Shown: in pieces, positions 41,596 through 46,544 of the stretch | Position numbering within the stretch: position 1 is the stretch's first letter | How the letters are laid out: each line of letters opens with the position of its first letter | Assembly: GCA_900404475.1 (NCBI GenBank) | Contig: OUQQ01000087.1 | Coordinates: 1 to 46,544 of the forward strand | From: Spongospora subterranea | Lineage: Eukaryota; Endomyxa; Phytomyxea; Plasmodiophorida; Plasmodiophoridae | DNA: 46,544 bases | Direction of reading: 5' to 3' | The notes under the pieces: generated by a model | Seen by the model: only the letters and a program-made list of their open reading frames with translations | The model's database searches: none | What the model was told of the DNA's origin: nothing | Position numbers and translations under genes: made by a program

Positions 41596-42540
41596 ATCTA
41601 ATCGTTTGTGGTTCAATGAGGGATTCCCTTTCACTCCAGTCTCCCCCTCCCCAGTCCTGTTCATTATGTATGTAGTGGATACGTATCCGACACAATATCC
41701 AGGATAAGGATAGTACAGTAGGGGGGTGCCTAAGACGACAGGGATGTACTGTACACCCTAACGGGACAGTACGACATGGCGCAAGACCGTCAGAGACGCA
41801 GATCAACAGATCAGTCGATCCTCTGGAAGACCTTTAGGATCGGCCAGGTTGTGTTTATCGATAACTGTGACAAAACAACCTCGTCAAATAGAGACAAATT
41901 GATTCTCAATGACGCTCAACGGGTAGAGAAGTGCCGCTTTCGGTAGCGATGCAAATAGAGAAACTGATGTTGGGTTTTGCCATATCACCCGTCTTTGTGA
42001 TTGGATCAAGTGATGATATATATATATATGCATATGCTCTTCAGAGTTAGGCCCATGGCATTGGAATTGGTTTTTTTGGTGAAACAATCACTGTATAGAT
42101 CTGCTCGAATTCGCAGAGTCGACAAGAGCAACAGCGAGTGTTTTGACTGTGGTCAGAAGGGCCAATGCCGAATGATCGGCAGTGCAGCAGGCGTAGAAGG
42201 GGCGGGAGAAACAGGCGGAGATTGAAAACAATGAGATAATAAAAGAAAAATGAACAGTAATTATTGCAGTTAACACGCGCATCGTAGACGATTTAGCATA
42301 CGCGATCATCAGTCGGAAAGAAGAGGATAATGAAAAGCATACTTTCTCAATCAGGAGTCACGCTTGACAGAACCGTTTTTGAGCCCAAGTTTAGTGCGGA
42401 CGAAGCTGAGAAGAATCAGTATTTTGATGGGGTAGAAGACTAAGGTTGTGGTTTGCTTCGTCGTTGATTATTGTGTCCTGATTTCCTGGGCGTCTGATAA
42501 TGGTTTAGAGAAGAGATGCTCTGTATTATCCCTTGCTCTC
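41596..42540. other. Region between Spc25 and the copia element
   Basis: No gene is supported. A TA-rich run occurs at about 42015-42031, and G-runs near 41720. The beginning is presumably the Spc25 promoter. Confidence 0.4.
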
Positions 42541-43605
42541 CGACAGTGCAGCCGTCCTTACACGTGCGATCTCCGCCTGGGTACCCATCGCCTGCATGCC
42601 AAACCGCTCCAGGACCGAACTAACCCCATGCTTTAGGTGCTTCTGCTGTCATTAGCGGATGATGTGAACACCTGAAATAAATGGAAGCAGTTGTGAAGGC
42701 TCAATGCTGAAGCGACGGCGTGTCGTGATATGTTGTACCCGCCACGACGAGGTCGTCAACGGAAACGCCGATGATGGCCAGTTTCTTGCTGAGGCGCTTT
42801 ACGTATGAGGCAAGGTTCGCTGGTGGTAGGGCGGAAGCCGATGTCTTCAACGTATTTATCCAGGTATTTCTACCAGCATCTCCCTTGACTGCTACAAGCC
42901 GTTGATTGATTTCTCCACCTTGCAAACGAGTTGATCCCCACTGGGGCCCTCGTTCTGCTTCCCGTACAGGTGGGCAGTATCCACATCTAACGACGGATGA
43001 GACAGAGGCGGCCGTGTACTCTGTTTTTGTGAGAATCCTCGGGCCACATATCTTGGCTTCTTTCCCGGTCTCATCCGCCTTCTTCTTGAAGCACCATTTC
43101 CAGGTAATTGATCGTAGAACGGGTACGAGGTCCCAAGTGTTGCTCTCAATCAGAGTCTCGTATTTTTTTTGTCAACGCCTCCTCCAAATCGGGGTCCCCG
43201 AGCGCCTCCTTGGCGGTAGTCGGTTCTCGATCGCGGTCGACAGGAGCCTGGTGGCAGCCTTCTTTTGCGTCGAAATCTTCTTGTTCATTAAAGAATCGTA
43301 CGGGCGGCTTTCGAATGCGAGCGGGCAGCTGGCGCAGTCCCAGGTCAGTTGCGTCACCCTGAATGGACTCAGGATCTCTTCGGCGGTACCGCTTATCGAC
43401 TGGTCAGGTTCATCAGCCCGATCGGCGTTTCCGCTCCCCTCAGTTGTACTCTCTTCTACGACGTCGCCACCTACGATCTCTCCCTCAGTTATACTGATCT
43501 CATCCGCGTTATCATCTCTCGGGTCACGCATGGCGACACGCTCATGGAACTGGGTGTCGTCAAAAACGTCACGGCTCATGCTCCGTCCCGTCATCTGATT
43601 CATCC
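42541..43605 (-). mobile_element. Ty1/copia remnant, reverse transcriptase part
   Basis: Minus strand, several frames. From high to low coordinate: an acidic linker like that between integrase and RT (43603-43300), then CFKKKADETGK followed by YVARGFSQKQ (RT start), VCKVEKSINGL (the ...KSLYGLKQ region), IIGVSVDDLVVAGT (the catalytic YVDD, here SVDD), and SSVLERFGMQA near 42600. The frame breaks several times and the key Tyr is replaced, so it is inactive. Confidence 0.8.
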
Positions 43606-43965
43606 CGTTATAACCCTTTTATTGTCGTTCTCCGCCTTCTGTTGGCCTTGCACAGCAAATATACATCCAATGATTCTACACTGTATAAATGGGTCAGCTA
43701 TAGCCAAATGTGCTCTCGCAACAGCACAATGACGGTAACGGAGATCCTGTTGAATTAATGCCCATAAAACGATATTAAGGGACGAGATAATAATATAGAT
43801 ATATCACACAAACAATTTGTGGCAAATCGGCCAATCAACGCAGCCCCTCGAAGTCGTTGAATGTCGCCCGATCATCTTATGGGCTATGGGTCGGCCGATA
43901 TTTGAGTAAACAGGCAAAGGCAGAACTGATACCTGTGGTGGTTCATTGTTTTATTGATCCCAAAC

Positions 43966-44151
43966 ATGATTGACCAAGTACCAGACAGTGTGCTCGCGAT
44001 TGTGGCCGCGTTCGTCAACGATTGGGGAGATAGCGAATGTCCTTTCCCTCTGCAAGGTGTTTGCTCAAGACTTAACAAAGCACACCTCCAGTACGAGACG
44101 TCAAAATGGATCAAGAATAGTAAGACCCTGAGGAAGATAATTTTGACATAA
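43966..44151 (+). pseudogene. F-box-like protein, truncated, copy 1
   Basis: The frame from ATG 43966 reads MIDQVPDSVLAIVAAFVNDW, then PLQGVCSRLNKAHLQYETSKWIKN, which resembles an F-box (LPD.vL..I..f.....L...vCsrl.). A stop at 44149 cuts it after 61 residues. Beyond the stop other frames keep coding-like sequence, including YRQVLEANPDHSHAL near 44370 (TPR-like) and SLKGISNYCPHFRRLLL near 44560 (LRR-like). F-box proteins recruit substrates to SCF ubiquitin ligases; this copy is probably dead. Confidence 0.5.
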
Positions 44152-44971
44152 CGGGGACGGGATGAGTTAATCGTGTATTAATGCGAAAAGCACCCTGATC
44201 GTCTTTCGACCGTCAGGGTGTCGTTTGTGAAAAACAATAAAGTTATGCTCGATGTTCTTTTACGCTCTCAGTTGTCATTCAGAGATGTATTTCAATCTGA
44301 GGTCAATGGCTGGGGAACCCTCTGTTGGCAGTGGCACGAAGGTTCCAGAGTTATGGTTAAGAAGGGACTATCGTCAGGTCCTTGAGGCGAATCCGGACCA
44401 TTCTCATGCGTTGAACATCGTATGGATCGCGGACATGTCCATGTCTTTTCAACCATGGTCTTGTTCTCGTGTTCAATCGGAATGGCGCTTGAAACAGACC
44501 GTTTTAGTGAATGGATATACAGATTTTATTCTACATGCCCGGGGGATAGAAATTTGTGTTCGCTCAAGGGCATTTCGAACTATTGTCCCCATTTTCGCCG
44601 CCTTCTGTTGATGACAGGTGCAATCATGCACGAGTAGATATACACCCAATGGTTCTTCACAGTATAAATGGATTTGAACTGGATGGCTATACATATTGTA
44701 GCCAAATGTCCTCTTGTCTGTACTCTATTCGTTTCGGGTTTTGCGCATTCACCCATTTGAATAATGTGTTCGACTCATGAGTTAACGGCACAATGACGGT
44801 ATCCTGTTGAACTAATATTCATTAACAATATTAGGGGACGAGATTTCAGCCCATTGAGTCGTCGAAAGTCGACCGATCATCTCATGGTGTCATGGGTCGG
44901 CCCGTTTTTTGATTAAACAGGCACATGCAGAATTGATACCTGGTTGATCATCGTCTTATTGATCCCAACCA

Positions 44972-45231
44972 TGATTGACTAATACCAGAACGATGTGCTC
45001 GCGATTGTGGCCGCGTTCGTCAACGGTGGGGAGATAGCCGCTATTCTTTTCCTCTGCAAGGTGTTTGCTCAAGACTCAACAAAGCACACCTCCAGTACGA
45101 GACGCCAAAATGGATCAAGAATAGTAAGACCCTGGGGAAAGTTAATTCTCACACAACGGAATGAGTTAATCGTGTACCAATGCGAAAGTCGTCTTTTGAC
45201 CGTCAGGGTGCCGTTTGTGAAAAAACAATAA
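44972..45231 (+). pseudogene. F-box-like sequence, copy 2, frameshifted
   Basis: The equivalent of copy 1. The start region now reads ATGATTGACTAA, a stop at the fourth codon; VLAIVAAFVN is kept, but an indel moves VCSRLNKAH out of frame, which then reads LCKVFAQDSTKHTSS. The frame ends at 45231. Confidence 0.5.
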
Positions 45232-45366
45232 AGTTCTCGTTTTTTTACGTTCACAGCTGTAATTCAGAGATGTTTAATCTGAGCTGGCAATGCCCGGGGA
45301 ACAAGTTCCCTCTGTTGCAGCAGCACGAAGCCGAGTTATTTTCAACAAAAGACTAGAGCCACGTTC

Positions 45367-45857
45367 TTAAAATCGGCACTTACCCCATCGCAGAGGACAC
45401 AGCATTATTCGTCTTTTCTCTGCCAGTATTGATATGGGAGAATTTGCCCATCCATAAAGGCTGTCGTTGGCGACAAGTATTCCCTCTTGTGGGGCTGCCG
45501 AGTGTGCGGAAGTTTCTGATGTTGAGAACTTCGTCGGTCGAGAGCTCCTATGGCGATCGCTTGTCCTTGTCTTTGTTGGGCAGGCGATTCGTGACGTGGA
45601 CGGCGGCGGCCATGGCATACTGCCAGTATTCCTTTGGCAGGCTCGCCGTTCTCAGTGCCACGCGAGTGGGCTCGACCAGCGTCCTTGTCTTCTTTGGGCG
45701 ACTCCACTTTGCTCTTGAGCAGCAGGCATATACTGACATCAATAATGTCATCTCCTTTTCTGACAATCGTGCCTTGGTGCCGTTCGACTTAGATTTTCCG
45801 CGATTGCCTGACCGCAGGTTGGTCACCTTGTGTCCGAGGTGCGCCTCAAATAATTGA
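45367..45857 (-). mobile_element. Ty1/copia remnant, integrase C-terminal part
   Basis: Minus strand: RTLVEPTRVALRTASLPKEY then WQYAMAAAVHVTNRLPNK matches the copia integrase pattern (R.ll...r.ml..a.Lp..fW..A...a.y..Nr.p.). A frameshift follows near 45560 and then sequence reading HSAAPQEGILVANDSLYGW. It lies on the same strand as, and upstream of, the RT remnant at 42541-43605, so both probably derive from one element. Confidence 0.75.
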
Positions 45858-46159
45858 TTGCTGTTATCAGATGATCAGCGGCCCCCGACTTCCTCGCCAT
45901 CAAGAATGCGACCGTGAATTGTCTAGCAAGTAGATAAAGGATTATCGTGTCGACCCTGACCAATATTTGGAGCCAACATGTGTAGCATCATCGGGCTGAA
46001 TGAATTGTAAACCACTGCTGAACTGTTGCAGAAGTTTACCATGATAGACACCCGCAGTGACAAAATGATGGACTGATTGACAAAGTTCATCAAATTGCTC
46101 TTTAAATTCTCACCAATGCCGACCGAGGTCAGTGTTGCTGAACAACAGAACGTACATTT

Positions 46160-46366
46160 TTGTATATCAACTCACCTCGAACGATTGCCCTAACATTCGA
46201 CGATGGCCCTATATTCCGGTACTCCAAAGCTTGGGATTCGTTAATGACCGGACCCGAATGGTATTGTCGATGCAATCAGGATGTGCGCAAGGCTAGAACA
46301 CAGGTCTGTCCAAGTTCATGGGACAAAACATATTACCCCGATTTTGTCATGATCCGAAAGTCTTAG
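46160..46366 (+). pseudogene. Polysaccharide (chitin) deacetylase NodB-domain fragment
   Basis: RTIALTFDDGPIFRYSKAWDSL matches the opening of the NodB domain (TxALTFDDGP, with the catalytic Asp and the metal-binding Asp). After about 30 residues the similarity ends and the frame stops at 46364. The remaining metal ligand motif (HxxxH) and the rest of the roughly 190-residue domain are not found in the 180 bases left. It is a truncated copy, or a first exon whose gene continues past the window edge. Confidence 0.55.
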
Positions 46367-46544
46367 GTACATAAGGACCTGAGAATGATGGTCTTCAGCC
46401 ATCATAGTCCCTTTTGGGTCAATTGGTGATTGTGTATCTCAGGCGCAGTTCCTAACAGTATGATGGCACAAGGCGAATTCAGCCATTGGCAGAAAATCCA
46501 CCCAATCGTTTTGGCGATAATTAATGAAACAGCGTAGATAAGAT
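46367..46544. other. Window edge, nothing recognised
   Basis: Could contain an intron of the deacetylase-like gene if that gene is real, but no donor or acceptor stands out. Confidence 0.3.

Larger units (their letters stand above)
43630..45360 (+). repeat. Diverged tandem duplication, unit about 1 kb, carrying F-box-like sequence
   Basis: Copy 1 is about 43630-44400 and copy 2 about 44597-45360; corresponding points are 966-1005 bp apart. Shared blocks include cgccttctgttg, gtatcctgttgaa, gggacgagat, tgctcgcgattgtggccgcgttcgtcaacg, ctgcaaggtgtttgctcaagact and atggatcaagaatagtaagaccct, each with point changes and small indels. Both end in a short aataaag. Confidence 0.85.

Noticed and set aside
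42001..42225. CFDCGQKGQC resembling a CCHC zinc knuckle
   Set aside because: The spacing and the missing His/Cys do not fit CX2CX4HX4C, and the surrounding frame has no gag-like sequence.
43690..45240. Possible CRISPR-like or satellite array because of repeated blocks
   Set aside because: Only two long diverged units exist, with no short regular repeat/spacer pattern; this is a segmental tandem duplication in eukaryotic DNA.

Overview
Nuclear DNA of a eukaryote, most likely an early-diverging zoosporic fungus or a close opisthosporidian relative. Genes carry many short GT-AG introns (mostly 41-65 nt, often with a CTRAY-like branch site). Proteins are opisthokont/fungal in type: a Tom1/HUWE1 HECT ligase, an Ice2-like ER protein, Spc25, dynactin p25, Asterix and a bZIP factor. 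A triple-DM10 (EFHC/Rib72-type) protein belongs to ciliary doublet microtubules and points to a flagellated stage. Species cannot be named from the sequence.

Layout. 0-4.6 kb: an unknown tail-membrane protein (+), a SAM-dependent methyltransferase (-), then a region of inverted and direct repeats. 4.6-5.9 kb: a degenerate Ty1/copia RNase H remnant in which a perfect 224-bp duplication flanks the only N of the window, i.e. a contig-join artefact. 6.3-8.4 kb: a membrane/TPR protein and ribosomal protein eL13. 8.7-19.7 kb (-): a 12-exon gene for a 3,449-residue HECT E3 ligase, fully joined in frame. 20.4-25.7 kb: an ER J-protein, an AGFG-type ArfGAP, an RRM protein, a bZIP factor and a small doubtful gene. 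26.2-28 kb: a decayed reverse transcriptase/RNase H element. 28.1-32.6 kb: Ice2-like (+), the DM10 protein (-) and a farnesylation-motif Ydj1-type DnaJ (-). 32.6-34.1 kb: repeat-rich, with a foldback. 34.1-41.6 kb: a coiled-coil protein, a small acidic protein, 11-exon dihydroorotate dehydrogenase, Asterix, a small 2-TM protein, dynactin p25 and Spc25. 41.6-46.5 kb: accessory DNA with a minus-strand copia element (integrase, then RT) split by a roughly 1-kb tandem duplication holding F-box-like sequence, and at the edge a truncated polysaccharide deacetylase.

Functional themes are host housekeeping: protein quality control (HECT ligase, two J-proteins, Asterix), ER membrane (Ice2-like, ER J-protein, Asterix), microtubule machinery (DM10, p25, Spc25), pyrimidine synthesis (DHODH) and vesicle traffic (AGFG). 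Convergent pairs are very tight: 13 bp between p25 and Spc25, 28 bp between Ice2-like and DM10. Exon joins were made by eye from splice sites, frame continuity and family consensus.
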